NCBI RefSeq assembly: GCF_002775205.1
Contig: NC_036444.1
Coordinates: forward strand, 186,001 to 250,000
Direction: 5' to 3'
Length of the DNA: 64,000 bases
Source: Xiphophorus maculatus
Taxonomy: Eukaryota > Chordata > Actinopteri > Cyprinodontiformes > Poeciliidae
A program made the position numbers and the translations under genes. The first letter of the stretch is position 1. Each line of letters begins with the position of its first letter. The notes under the pieces were generated by a model. That model did not search any database. It saw only the letters and a program-made list of their open reading frames with translations, and was not told the origin of the DNA. Below are positions 26,431 to 37,265 of this stretch, in pieces.

Positions 26431-27290
26431 AGGGGCGGACCTTGATGCTCCTACTGCCTTTTTTTGAGTATTTTTTTTAAAATCTGTGCGTCAGGAGGCC
26501 TGCTTGTGCTTCTCAACAACAGTATTTAGCTAAAAATAATTTAGCAAAATGAATGAGTCTGGCTGTTCAGAGGCCGGGCCCATGGAGGGGGCGGATCTAC
26601 GCCTCTATCAAATTATGGGCAAGAATATATTTTTTTCCAACATGCATTTGTTTGTGAATAAAACCGTACATCTGATGTTGAAATTAGAAAAATCGTTTCT
26701 ATTTATTTTGCTAATTGGTCTCTAATAGCAGAAAAACTGACGACGCCCCCAAATACAGAGAAAACGTCTGGCTTCAATTTCATCTTTCTGCCCCACAGCT
26801 GGGCTAAATGGGCTGGAGGTGAGCGTCCAGCAGAGAGCAGCTCTTCATGCAGGGCCGGCCCAAGGCCTCAAGCAGAACCTGACGGACCGGACCCGATGTT
26901 GACCGGACCCTACCAGCACAGAGGTAAAGAACCAGAAGAACCTCTGGTTTCAGAGTTTGCTTGGTTTCACTTTTCAGAAAATCAGAGAAACGTTCCTTTA
27001 TTTCTGTGACGAGAATAGATCCACACAGTCAGTTCTGATGGTTCTGGAGGTTCTGATGACTCTGGTTCCTGTTGGTGGAAAAAGTTCAGTTTGTCAAAGA
27101 AAGGCAACAGAACCTCGGACCCATCAGGGGGTTTTATATTCCAGAACCTGGACCTCTGCTCAGTATCTGCTCTCAGTTCTGGTTCTGAAACATTCTGGTA
27201 CCAGCTGGGCCATAACCGGGTCGAGTTCAGAACATCTTTTGTGCTCAGACTGATGAAGATCAGATTCAGCTCATTTCATCTTAAAGAGAT
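26431..27290. other. Intergenic between the SPATA2-like gene and pdf
   Basis: No gene recognised. From about 26930 the sequence is rich in GGTTCTGG/CCAGAACC words. Confidence 0.4.
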
Positions 27291-27296
27291 TTTATT
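27291..27296 (-). promoter_or_regulatory. Polyadenylation signal of pdf
   Basis: AATAAA on the minus strand, about 60 bp beyond the pdf stop codon. Confidence 0.6.
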
Positions 27297-27356
27297 TGAC
27301 CTGTTTGGTTCACCAGAACCAGGGTCAAGCTCTGCGATGCCCGGGGCCGGCTGGCG

Positions 27357-28356
27357 CTACTCGTTGTGCTCCTGCCAGTTGATGTTGACGAAGGTTCTGG
27401 AGTCCATGCGGTCCAGGTACAGAACTCCGTCCAGGTGGTCCATCTCGTGCTGCAGGATCCGGGCCGGCCAGCCGCTCGCCTGCCAGGTGACCTCTTGACC
27501 TTTCTCGTTCAGGCCTGAAAACAGGAAGCAGAACCCCTGAATGCTCCATTATTAATTTCCTTAAAGTTCCGATTGTTTATAGAGTTCAAAGGTCATTTCA
27601 CCAGCCAGAAGTACCATAAATCTACTCCATCAGTAGAACTCAACCAATCAGAACCGATCAGAACCAGCCTCCTTACCTGATCGGTTCTGATGCTTTGCTA
27701 CATTAAAGAGGACGAAATGGAAACATTTCATGGGTTGATTTTCTCCTGAACCAGCAGAATCCGGTTCTGGACAGGTTTACAGACGCACCTGACACTTCCA
27801 CGGATCGGAACCGCGGCACGGCGGCGGAGAAGCCCGAGACGCTCTCGCAGGCCTCCTGAGACAGAACCGTGCTGCTGTCCAGAACCCGGAGCTCCGGGTT
27901 CAGGAAGATCCGGAGCGGCTGGATGGAGAGGCCGAGGGCCCGCCGGGCCGCGGGCGGAACCGCCTCGAACAGGTTCCAGGGATACTCCAGCATCAGGATG
28001 CGGAGCGGCACGCCCACCTGCGGCGCGCTCAGACCCACGCACTGCAGCCTCCTCATCACCGTCACCATGGTTACCAGAACCCGCTGGATCTCCGGGCCCG
28101 CTATGGCCGCAGGGTCCACGCCGGCGGCCCGGCAGCGCAGGACCGGGTCGCCCACCTGGCACACGTGGCTGTAGGGGGGGGTTGGAGGGGGGCGGAGCTT
28201 CCGCTTCACGTACTGCAGGTAGGAGCGCACCTTAACGCCGCTGGACCAAGAGCGACTGCAGGCGGATCGGACCAGGACTCTGCATGAGGAGGAAGCGGTT
28301 CTGGACGCACAGAACCCGAATCTGGACCAGGCGAGCAGAGCGGCGCTGGAGGTCAT
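27357..28356 (-). CDS. pdf: Peptide deformylase, mitochondrial (two exons)
   Basis: Exons 27789-28356 and 27357-27514 join at GTGCGT...TTTCAG in phase 1 to give 241 residues. All three peptide deformylase motifs are visible: GLSAPQVG at 108-115, EACES at 168-172 (the Cys is a metal ligand) and HEMDH at 212-216 (two His metal ligands and the catalytic Glu). The first ~45 residues are rich in Ser, Arg and Ala with few acids, as expected for a mitochondrial presequence. The enzyme removes the formyl group from the initiator Met of proteins made in mitochondria. Exon 1 holds the presequence and the first two motifs, exon 2 the HExxH helix. Motif 2 has Ala where the usual motif has Gly (EGCES). 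The gene is tail-to-tail with the SPATA2-like gene and head-to-head with tinf2, about 1.15 kb apart. In human PDF sits beside COG8; no COG8 sequence is seen here. Confidence 0.95.
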
Positions 28357-28480
28357 GGTGACGCTGGAGGTCAGGATGGATCAGGACAAAAGGGATGTTA
28401 AAGTCACAGACGAAGAAGAAATGGGAAATGTTCAGTAGAACCAGAACCTTCTGAAGGCCACCTCACTGTTTACACAGATC

Positions 28481-28796
28481 GGGCATAACATTATGACCAC
28501 CTGCCTGAATGTTAAGCCAGGGCTGGGCAGCCCACGCCTGCAGAGTTTAGATGCGCCTCTGCTTCAACACACCTGAGTCACATAATCGAGGTGATTAGCA
28601 GGACTCTGGAGAACCTGACTGCACTGAGGAGGAGATTCTGCTGTGTTGGACCAGAGAGACAGCTGAGAGTCGCAGGACGCCAGAGGACAGGGTTTGCCCC
28701 TGTCTTAAGTCCAATAATTCCTACCCACTTACAGCAGCCACGATGAAGGGTCATCAGCCACTGTACTTGTCGGTGGTCATAATGTTATGCCTGAGA
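28481..28796. mobile_element. Small DNA transposon with GGCATAACATTATGACCACC ends
   Basis: GGCATAACATTATGACCACC at the left is matched in inverted orientation by GGTGGTCATAATGTTATGCC at the right. The ~315-bp element has no transposase, and its interior includes a segment like other fish repeats (CACCTGAGTCACATAATCGA). It sits between the pdf and tinf2 start codons, so it may affect that shared upstream region. Assignment to the Tc1/mariner group is tentative. Confidence 0.8.
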
Positions 28797-29511
28797 CATG
28801 TATTTCTGATTTAATCAGAAACCACCAGTTTAGTTAAGCGCACCATTAAACCCCGCCCGCCCGGTCTGTCTGGTACATTAAAACATGCTCTCCTATCCAG
28901 CAACTCCACCAAGTATTATTGAGTATTACCGCTGCCGCGGTTTTAGTCTGAAATAAATGACGTATTTCCGTGTCAGTGGTTAATAGACTTCCTGTTACCT
29001 GCAGGTCCGCTGATGCTGAAGCTACCTGAGCTACAAATATCTCAGTTCTGGAAGGAGAAGCCAGGACAGAGGAGAGGCGCTCCCTGTGATCACTTCCTGG
29101 TCTACCACGCATGCGCAGCACGATTCACTTCATAATAAAAGCCTATATTTGGACCAAGGTTTTCAAACTGTGGCTCCTGTTCTGTTCCTGCCGGTCATGG
29201 TTCTCAAAGGAAATTTTGGTGTCAACTAATCATATAATTAACTGAAATTATTATTTTTCTCCCTAAATATTTACACTGATTATTAAAACTCTGGACTTCA
29301 GGAGATTTTATTTTGAAGGTAAGCGTTGACTTGGAAGCGGAAGTAGTTCGTTTTTAAATCCAGATTCAAGCAGACTGTGAGGGATGCTGAACTTGTCTCT
29401 GCATGTCCCGCTGGAGGTGGAGGAGACCGGGCTGCCGGAGGACCTGTTGCCCGCAGAGAGCAGCTGATCCGGGCCGGGTCCACCCAGGCTCTTCCGCTGA
29501 TCTACAGAATC
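28797..29511. other. Region upstream of tinf2
   Basis: No further gene seen. It should include the tinf2 promoter and 5' UTR, but no TATA box or clear CpG island could be pinned. Confidence 0.35.
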
Positions 29512-32500
29512 ATGGCGGTTCACCAAGGTAGGTCCAGCTGACGGGACCGAGCTGTTAAAAGAGGAAGCTGAATAACGTCTGGAAACTTCTGGAGAAACAC
29601 CTGCTAGAAAATCCTGATGCGTTTAATTCAAAATTAGCTGGAAAAAAAAGAACTTTGGAAAGTTCTGGACGTTTGACTGGAGAAGGTGAAAGTATCTGAT
29701 CCAAAGTTCCCTGCTGGCCACCACTGGACTTAGTTCCTGTTGACCGAACCGCAGCAGAACCTGATCAGAACATCTTGTGTCTCCGCAGTAGTCTCCGGCG
29801 GGACCGAGCCGGATCTTCGGCCCCTGAACCTGGAGGACTCGAGGCGGCTGCGGGTCCTCTCTGCCCAGGCCCTGTCCATCGTGAGGAACCGGGACGTGCA
29901 GAACTTTGAGACGGTGATGGCGTTCCTGGACGCGACGCACCGCCTGCTACCCGGGCTGATTCCCGCCATCAAACACATGAAGATCCAGTTCGGTCTGAAG
30001 ACCATGGTAGGACTACAGGAGGGATGGTTCTGAAGGTTCTGGTTCTGTTGCAGGTCGTCATGCGGATGCTGAGGGAAGGCAGAGGGATGGTTCTGGTAGT
30101 TCTGAAGGTTCTGGTTCTGTTACAGGTCGTCATGCGGATGCTGAGGGAAGGCAGAGGGACGGTCCACATCGTGTCCAGTATCATCCGGTTCTTCCCCAAC
30201 AAGCTGCCTCAGTATGAAGATCAGTGTGTAAGTATCTAACCCACTAGAACCAGCGGTGCCGGTTCTGTTGAATTGAACTGGAACTGGACTGCTGACCGTT
30301 AGAGCTGCTTTTGATCCCGGTCAGAGGTTGTTGGTGCGAATCCAAGAGCCGATCCTTTTGCTTCCATAGAACCAGAGAGAAATGTTCCTGATGAGGAAGA
30401 ACCAGGCCGACTTCAGACGCCTGGCCCAGAACCTGGCCTTCACCAAGGAGAGGCTGCAGGACTACTTGAAGGTCAGTAGGACCCAATAGGACCCGACTGG
30501 ACCTGTTGATTGGATTAAGCCTCAGCTCCACCTCCATCTCTGCTTCTGGTTATGTCCAGCAGGGGGCAGCACAGAGCTGCTAAAAACCCTCGTATCTCAG
30601 GTCAAAGGTCAGGTTTGTGCCATCTTGGAAAGGTCGTCCGCTCCACTCAGTGTTATATGAGTGATACTCAATGAAGTATCAGAGCATTTAATCAATCATA
30701 ACTCACTAAATACTCAACAGATTTTCACACTTTTTTACTGGAAACCTCATTCAAACAGTTGTCATGGCTACATGTGCAAGGACACTTATTTTAAAACATA
30801 TTGACATATGGTTCAGCATATTTAAATATTCTTAGTGGGGAAAACGGAATAGAATAGGAATAGAATATTGATGTATGATAAGCATTTTACAAGGCACACA
30901 GCCGTTCATAATTTTTTCATATATTTAGTAATATCAATACATCCATTTTCTTTCCACCCTTGTCCCTACTGGGGTCAGGAGGAGCTGCTGCCTCTCCAGC
31001 TAACGTTCTGGGCGAGAGGCGGGGTCACCTGGACAGGTCGCCAGTCTGTCGCAGGGCAACACAGAGACAGACAGGACACACACACACACACACGCACCTA
31101 GGGAGAGTTTAGAGAGACCAATTAACCTGACAGTCATGTTTCTGGACTGTGGGAGGAAGCCGGAGAACCGGAGAGAACCCACCATGCACAGGGAGAACAT
31201 GCAGACCCCGGGAATTTAACCCAGGACCTTCTTGCTGCAAGGCAACAGTGCTACCAGCTGCGTCACTGTGCAGCCCAACTTCAATTTATATTTATATAAA
31301 TGTACAAACACAAAATAATACAAATATAGAAAAACAAAGATGACCCTGATCAAGAGAGAATACTTACAAACATCAGCAACGTCCTCAGATTTAATTTAAG
31401 CCCTGTTTATAGAAATCGGGTAAGAAATAAAGGCGCTACGATCATTTTGTGACAGATTCCTGCTCATCCCGCATTGGAACAGCCCCTTGAGAAGAGACTT
31501 TGTGTCCCAGGAACTCAACAGCAGGCAGACCAAATTGGCATTTGAACCCGGGTTCACGATCAGGTCATCACTGAGTCTAACAAACAGCTGACGAAGGTTC
31601 ACGTTGTTTTCTTCCGCAGAGGGACTAGCCACCAATATATCGTCCAAATAGGGGTCACTTCAACCGGACCGAGACCGAGACTTTTAGGTGGATCGGAGTT
31701 CGCTTTTTAAGTCCGTCTGGGAATTCAAATTTGCATTCTGACCTCCCCAAAAAATCAGAGTTTCTATACAAATAGATTAGAGATTAGATTCAGGACTCTA
31801 ATCCTGGGTTGGTCTGAATGCACCCCAAGATCCGATGTGAGATTCATTCTGTGCAGTGAATCCGTTTCCCACTTCTTCCTCACATCGTGTCTTTAGGAAA
31901 CCTTCAAAACAAAACCAGGAGATTTGGGAGCCATCTTACTTTTGACAAAGTGAAAGAATTAAGTATTAATAATAGTCTTTGCCATCTGTGTAAACTTTGC
32001 TGGTGAATGTTTTAACATGTAATCTAACTTTTACAATATATTGTTCAATTTCTAATGTAGGATCTTATGTCAGATAATCTAAATCAATATTAAGAAAATA
32101 ATTACAACTTATTCCTAAACATGAATTCTTCTTCATGTGTAGGAAAGATTTTCACTCTCAACATGTATTTGAACTTTTCTCTTTTATTTACTTCAGTGCA
32201 GCTCACAGTTTTTAACAGATTCTGTAGCTTTCTGTGAACTTCTAAATCTGCTCCTTAGTCGCATCTTTTCTGGCCTGATACTGCCTCTAGTGGCGTGGAG
32301 GTGGTAACACAACTAATATAATTACATTAAATGAGAATACCACAAAGGTATGAGTCTGCTAGTGGTCTGTCCTCGCCCCTTTCTGTTTGCTGCAGCGACG
32401 TCCTTCTTGCTTCTTCTACTGCTTTGGTTTTAGCCAAGTAGGAGGGACGACAGCTCCAAGATGGCCGCTGTATTTCCTGCACCCGAGCAGCCAATGACGG

Positions 32501-32665
32501 GTCTATTATTAAAAATAAAAATCTGCGGAGAGCTGGTGGAGAAGGTGTCAAACTTCTGTTTCCTGGGAGTTCATATCACGGATAACCTGGCCTGGGATGG
32601 AAACACAGCAGAACTGACAAAGAAGGCCCAGCAGAGACTCTATGGTTTCTCTAATGACAATAAAG

Positions 32666-32715
<50 letters not shown>

Positions 32716-34282
32716 CATGTCTACAGAGTCACTGGCTGGTGTTAGTCCATTGTATGACTGAGCCAGGAAGCCAATGATTGGATGATTACACAAGCCAATG
32801 AGAACGATTGTTGTCGTCTCCAGGGTGACATGGAGGAACGCTACGGTGAGCGCTATGCCCAAAAGGTGGAGCAGCGACTGCTGGTTTACCTGCAGGAGCT
32901 GCGGAGGGCGCTATCTGCAGACACCTGCAGCGGCAGAACCGGGCCGAACCAACCCCAACCTGGTCTCATTACTCTGACTCAGATGATGAACAAGCAACAT
33001 CCTGAGGATGAGGAGGAGACGAGCTCACCTTCATTAGCTGGGAGGAAGCTGCTGCTGTGTGGTGAGCAACGACCGCCCTCAGCTATTGGCCATAAGGTGG
33101 CCATTTTGGAGAGGTCGATCGCTGATTCAGTCAGTGTAACCTGGCAGATGTCAGATAACCTAAGTATATGTTAGATTAGCCGAGTGGGATGGACGCCCTC
33201 TCCAAGATGGCCGCCACCTGTCCTGCCAATGCGTGGTCTACTCTTTAATATGTTGAAAGTATTCACACCATGACCCTTCCAGCCCGGCCAGATGTCTCTG
33301 TTTCTGTCCTCCAGACGCTCGTCCCTCAGAGACGTCCCAGCAGGGACGGCCTGGGCCTGATTGGATCCTGCAGGTCGGTTCTGGTTCCAGTCCAGATGTT
33401 GGGGAACCCCATGGTCCAGAGGACAGAACAGGACCAGGGACAGTGGAGGAGGAGGACGTCCCTCCGTCCCCTCAGTTCTGCTCCAAGCACCAGCGCTGGA
33501 TGGACAACTTCCTGAGAGGCTGTGCTGAGGACGACCCGCCCCCAGTTCCGTCCGACCCGACCTGGCTGCCATCTGACCCGACCCCGGTTTCGTCCGACCC
33601 GACCCCGGTTTCGTCCTCGGACCAGACGCCGTCGGACCTGGTCTCGCCTCTGCCCAGAACCTCAGAAGGTTCTGATGGACCCGTCCTGCTGGTTCCAGTG
33701 GTCCGGCTGGAGGACGTCTCGAGGGGACTCGGGTCCAATCTGTCTCAACCCGTCTCTGCGATTCTGGTCAAAGCAGCTCACTGTGGTTCTGGTTCGGGTT
33801 CTTGGGCCCGCCGGAGATCGGTGGACCAAAACGTCCTGGAGCCTGCAAGTTCTGGCCCGGTTCTGGGAGGACAGACTGTCCCTTCCTCTGACCTACAGAA
33901 CCGGGCCTCACAGGTTCCGACTGACCCAGCTCAGCAAGGTGTCCATCAGAACTCCATCAGAATCCATCGTGAAACCCAAACCAGCAGAACCGTTCAGTAC
34001 AGATCCCAACCAGGTTCTCCTACCGGCTCCAGAACCTCAGCCCTTCTGGGCCGCTTGCAGCCGTGTGTGGTTCTGACCCGACTGAACGCCAAGCAGTGCT
34101 GCTCCTTTAGCAACCAGGAGGTCCGGCCCGGCCCGGCCCGCCGGCCCAGCAGAGATCCAGACTACCGGCCTCACGTCAACAGGAAGAGATTCCTGTCGGA
34201 GGTCCGGAGGGTCCGGAGGTTCCGGTTCCCTCTGAGGAAGGGAAGGAGAGTCCAAACGGAACCGGGCCGGTTCTGGTTCTAG
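29512..34282 (+). CDS. tinf2: TERF1-interacting nuclear factor 2 (TIN2), shelterin subunit
   Basis: Six coding exons: 29512-29527, 29789-30006, 30126-30227, 30370-30471, 32824-33061 and 33315-34282. All junctions are GT-AG and phases fit, giving about 547 residues. Residues ~40-195 match the TRFH-like domain of TIN2: NFETVMAFLDATHRLLPGLI, GLKTMVVMRMLREGRG, then EERYGERYAQKVEQRLLVYL. TIN2 bridges TRF1, TRF2 and TPP1 at telomeres. The last exon encodes a long Pro/Ser-rich, disordered-looking tail containing CSKHQRWMDNFLRGC, and ends in an Arg/Phe-rich stretch. It is longer than human TIN2 (about 450 residues). I did not find a clean F-x-L-x-P TRF1-binding motif in the chosen frame; a second frame (33522-34076) is also open and has FRLTQLSKV, so a frameshift or extra splice in the last exon is possible. 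Intron 4 (30472-32823) is full of transposon relics. Confidence 0.88.
30054..30197 (+). repeat. 72-bp tandem duplication covering the exon 3 acceptor of tinf2
   Basis: The sequence GGTTCTGTTGCAGGTCGTCA with the following exon bases appears twice, 72 bp apart: acceptor 1 ends at 30053 and acceptor 2 at 30125. Both copies encode VVMRMLREGRG after the AG. The intervening bases have no stop in that frame. Confidence 0.95.
30943..31276 (-). mobile_element. tRNA-derived SINE, nearly complete
   Basis: On the minus strand it begins GGGCTGCACAGTGACGCAGC and has an A-box-like CAGCTGGTAGCACTG and a B-box-like GGTTAAATTCC, as expected of a tRNA-related head. It then runs through GGAGAACATGC/GCATGTTCTCC and TTTCTGGACTGTGGGAGGAA to a 3' part with GCGACAGACTGGCGACCTGT and ends in a GAAAATGGATG-like tail. 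An internal CA repeat is present. It is in tinf2 intron 4. The same family gives the fragment at 4701-4790. Confidence 0.75.
31427..31664 (-). mobile_element. Ty3/Gypsy reverse transcriptase relic
   Basis: On the minus strand the frame reads YLDDILVAS, the RT catalytic box of Gypsy elements, followed by LRQLFVRLSDD.LIVNPGS, matching the LRQVF.RL...L.INP.KC pattern after the catalytic box. The frame is then lost. Only this ~240 bp is recognisable and no LTRs were seen. It is in tinf2 intron 4. Confidence 0.75.
32141..32400 (+). mobile_element. TIR element (family R), right part
   Basis: This matches 26220-26410 over most of its length and continues to the right terminal sequence CCCTTTCTGTTTGCTGCAGC, which is also the end of the copy at 5137-5260. 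The left end is missing. It is non-autonomous. Confidence 0.65.
32495..32715 (+). mobile_element. Internally deleted LINE fragment with (ATT)n tail
   Basis: The translated frame includes KVSNFCFLGVHITDNLAWDG and LTKKAQQRLYGF, the segment after the RT palm of L2/CR1-type LINEs (compare [15 protein letters not shown] in copy C). It jumps directly to TGACAATAAAG and an ATT repeat of about 15 units, so most of the 3' coding region is deleted. Confidence 0.75.
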
Positions 34283-34532
34283 ACTTTAAATACAGTAATG
34301 AACCTGCTTCGATGATCTGACCTCACAGCAACGGGTCCAATCAGTACCGGTTCTGACCTGGATCCGGTATCAGAGTCCTATTTGATCCAGTTCCAGCAAC
34401 CAACTGGGTTTACTGGGAAGAGAAAACACATGCCGCACTTTTAAGGTGGTAAACACTGACCTTCCTCTGCTTGGTGATGGTCCAGAACCCGGTAGAACCC
34501 GCCTTCTTCTAGTCTATCAGGTTAGGTTAGAT
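34283..34532. other. tinf2 3' flank
   Basis: No canonical AATAAA was seen close to the stop codon. CCAGAACC words are frequent. Confidence 0.3.
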
Positions 34533-34756
34533 CAGTGTTTCTCAATTCCGGTCCTCAGGCCCCCCTGCCCTGCATGTTTTAGGTGTTTCCCTGCTGCCAC
34601 ACACCTGGATTGAATCTATGAGTGATTAACAGGTTTCTGCAGCACTTGATGGCTGCAGAACAGGTAATGCAATCATTTGGATCAGCTGTTCTGAGATACC
34701 GGTACAGCTGAAACATGCAGAGCAGGGGGCCTGAGGACTGGAATTGAGAAGCACTG
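34533..34756. mobile_element. hAT-type MITE with 8-bp target-site duplication
   Basis: The ends CAGTGTTTCTCAATTCCGGT and (inverted) CAGTGCTTCTCAATTCCAGT form a ~34-bp imperfect inverted repeat. The flanking octamers are GGTTAGAT and GGTTAGAA, 7 of 8 identical. The element is 224 bp with no coding capacity. Element size, TIR start CAGTG and 8-bp duplication fit hAT. Confidence 0.9.
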
Positions 34757-35300
34757 GGTTAGAAGAAGAAGCAAACAATGTCTCGGGTGTCAGAACCAGA
34801 ACCTGGGTCGGCAAAGTATTCACTTCCTGTTCCGCCAACCCGACGAACGGCGGCCAGTCAGGAAGAGTTGATCTGAAAAGTGTGGCATGCTTGTTGTTAA
34901 ACACCAGAACCTCTTCAGAACCTTGTGACTGCATCATCGTTGCTATGGTGATGGCCCCTCCAGAAGCTGCTGTTGGGTCAGAGATGATTTCTTGTGGTTC
35001 TAGTGGTCCTGGTTCCGGTCCATTATCAGTGTTCTGTGGCGTCAGTGTATTTGTGTCGCATCATATTTGTTCCCAGGATTCAGAGGTCAGAGTCCGGTCG
35101 GTTCCTGCGGGGAACTGGAGAATGGGCCAGGTATCGACCCGAGGTTCTGTTTGCGCCGCGAGGTCGACGGCCGGCAGAGAGCAATCTGTTGCGTCATTTC
35201 ATCGGAACAGAAGCGGGTCGGGCAGCGGGTCGAGATTAACCCCCGACGGGCCGGGGAGGCTAGTTAGCCTCGTTAGCTGCTGATCCGTCTTCCCACAGCA
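34757..35300. other. Intergenic between tinf2 and tat
   Basis: No gene seen. Overlapping ORFs in several frames between 34744 and 35283 have Ser/Arg/Gly-rich low-complexity products and look spurious. Confidence 0.35.
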
Positions 35301-35345
35301 TGGTGCTGCCACCACCTTGCTTCACTGTATGGATGCTGTGTTCAG
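35298..35345 (-). mobile_element. Tc1-type relic
   Basis: On the minus strand the bases read TGAAGCAAGGTGGTGGCAGC followed by ACCATGCTGTGGG, the same transposase segment as at 7300 and 22641. It is very short. Confidence 0.55.
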
Positions 35346-35661
35346 GTTGTTACTTTCCCCCACTAGGGCCAGGAAGTTCTGTTTGGACCGGGTCAGAACC
35401 TGCAGGTTTTGAAGCTGATTCCAACAGACTTTAATCGATCGCAGCTTGTTGCTCTGATGCTGATCTCTGTTTGCCTTCGCGTGACGAACGCAGCCGCCCC
35501 CCCCCAGCACCAGTATACCCACCACTATGCCCTCCCAGTAAATGCTGCAGCCTGTCTGGTTCTGGTTACTGGTGGAGAGGAGTGGGAGGGGGGCGTTCCC
35601 GCTCGGCCCCCGGCCTCGGCCAATGGGAGCGCTGCGTCTGGAGGTTTTGCTGCTCAGCATC

Positions 35662-35668
35662 TATAAAA
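35662..35668 (+). promoter_or_regulatory. tat: TATA box, probable tat promoter
   Basis: TATAAAA within ATCTATAAAAGCAG. About 30 bp downstream begins a short segment that ends in a good donor (CAGCAG|GTAAAG at 35808/35809). The first tat coding exon opens with an acceptor (CCTGCAG) one base before its ATG, so a separate 5' UTR exon is required and this is the best candidate. Confidence 0.6.
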
Positions 35669-35689
35669 GCAGCTTTGATCTGCTGGATG

Positions 35690-35808
35690 AGATCCTGAGC
35701 GGTTCTCCAGCAGCCAGACGTTAGTGGTTCTGGTTCTAGTGGTTCTGGTTCCAGTGGTCCTTTTGGATAAAATCCTGAGCAGTTCTCCAGCAGCCAGACG
35801 TTCAGCAG
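35690..35808 (+). other. tat: Probable non-coding exon 1 of tat
   Basis: It lies between the TATA box and a GTAAAG donor. It contains a tandem near-repeat: ATCCTGAGCGGTTCTCCAGC at about 35692 and ATCCTGAGCAGTTCTCCAGC at about 35771, both continuing AGCCAGACGTT, i.e. a ~79-bp duplication. Transcription start is not determined. The intron to 37264 would be about 1.45 kb and contains no other gene. Confidence 0.45.
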
Positions 35809-37264
35809 GTAAAGTGATTTTCTGTTCCATTATTGTAGTGAAGTGGCCTGACCCTGACGGTGAATAAATGAGGATCTGCTGCTGTTAATGATGGATGAGG
35901 AGCTAATTTATGAGCTTTCATGTAAATTAATTTTATTTAATAAAAATGTAATTTACTGAATCAAATGTCATTATTTGTTTGTTTGCCTCCAGATATTGCA
36001 GCAGGAAGTTTTGATGAGCTGCTGCTGGACTGGATGCCAGTTACTCTAGTAATTACTCTAATTACTCGGACAGTAGCTTTAAGACGGCCCGTTACCACGG
36101 CGACCCGAATGTTTTAGGATTTAAAGAAATGATCTGCTGATGATACTTTAGTAGAAACACAGCAGAAGACCTCAATTAAATCAGCAAAACAAAAATCCTA
36201 CTAATGACAAAATGATCATATCTATAAACTTTAACAACAAGCAGTCAGTCGACCAACGGACAATAAGATATAAAAATGCTGCACTCTGAGCATCCAACCA
36301 TGTTGAACATTTCTGTTTCGAATCTTAACCTGAAGAGGCCCAGGTCAGAGGTCAGTCTTATATCAGCGTCTTGGTGGACTCGGTGTTTAACGCTCAGCGA
36401 TTGACACCAACAGTTCCAATATTTCAGAAATCCTGGTGGTCAATCTGTAGCATTAAAGACAGTTCAGCAAAGTCTAACAAAGTTTGAGAAGTGTCACAAA
36501 CTTTAACCAAGTTTGGCGAAGTTTAACGAGCTTTATCAAAGCGTTATGAAAGGCGTGCCGTGGTTTGAGCAGAGGTCATTTGGTAAAAGCCGATTTCTCA
36601 AAATTATCCAGGCAGGAAGTTATGAAGCCTTTAAAGTTCGCTGTGATTTTAAAACACAAACCTAAACATTACAACATTTGGTTTAAATAACAAAATAAAA
36701 TGATGGTAGCTGTTCAAATTAACTGCATTTATAAAACCTGTATTTGTGTTCCCATCCTGCCTAACAAGACTGGAGGAATTATTGATTAGTTTAGTCTCTT
36801 AAAACGATCAATTATTCAGATCTAAGAATTTACTAAAACAAGAAACAAGTAGAAATGTGAAAGAAGGTTTGATTATTAATGACATGATAGATTCCATGTA
36901 AATTAAATTATTATTTAGTTAATTTAAATTAATTAATAAATGAAATGCATCAGTTTTAATTTCTGACAACAGTCTATACTTCATAAATGTGATTTAATGC
37001 TGCTTGTTTACGTTTCCCACACATAACTAATAGTAACATTAGACCATCTACTTTTATGTGTTAAATATTAAAGTCATTCAGTGATTTTTAGAGTTGAAGA
37101 CGAATCAAATATGAGAAATTTGACCCATTTTTAATTCTTTGACTTAAAATAAAAAATGTAGTGGATTATTTTTCTGCTTCTGAATTGTTTCTGTCCCAGT
37201 TGATCACATGATCTCCAGGCTGTTAACACGCCAGCTGGTCTGGCTGCTGCTTCTTGTCCTGCAG
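35809..37264 (+). other. Probable tat intron 1, AT-rich
   Basis: No coding or repeat structure was recognised. AT content rises sharply between 36600 and 37190. Confidence 0.45.
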
Positions 37265-37265
37265 G

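Noticed and set aside
26957-27549. Plus-strand ORFs of 98 and 135 residues upstream of and across pdf exon 2.
   Set aside because: They read antisense to pdf or through GGTTCTGG-rich DNA and show no domain.
30943-31276. Functional tRNA gene suggested by A- and B-box-like sequence.
   Set aside because: It is the head of a SINE; no cloverleaf or clean B box is preserved.
33522-34076. Alternative ORF of 184 residues overlapping the last tinf2 exon.
   Set aside because: It is out of phase with the splice from exon 5; kept as a finding but not annotated as a gene.
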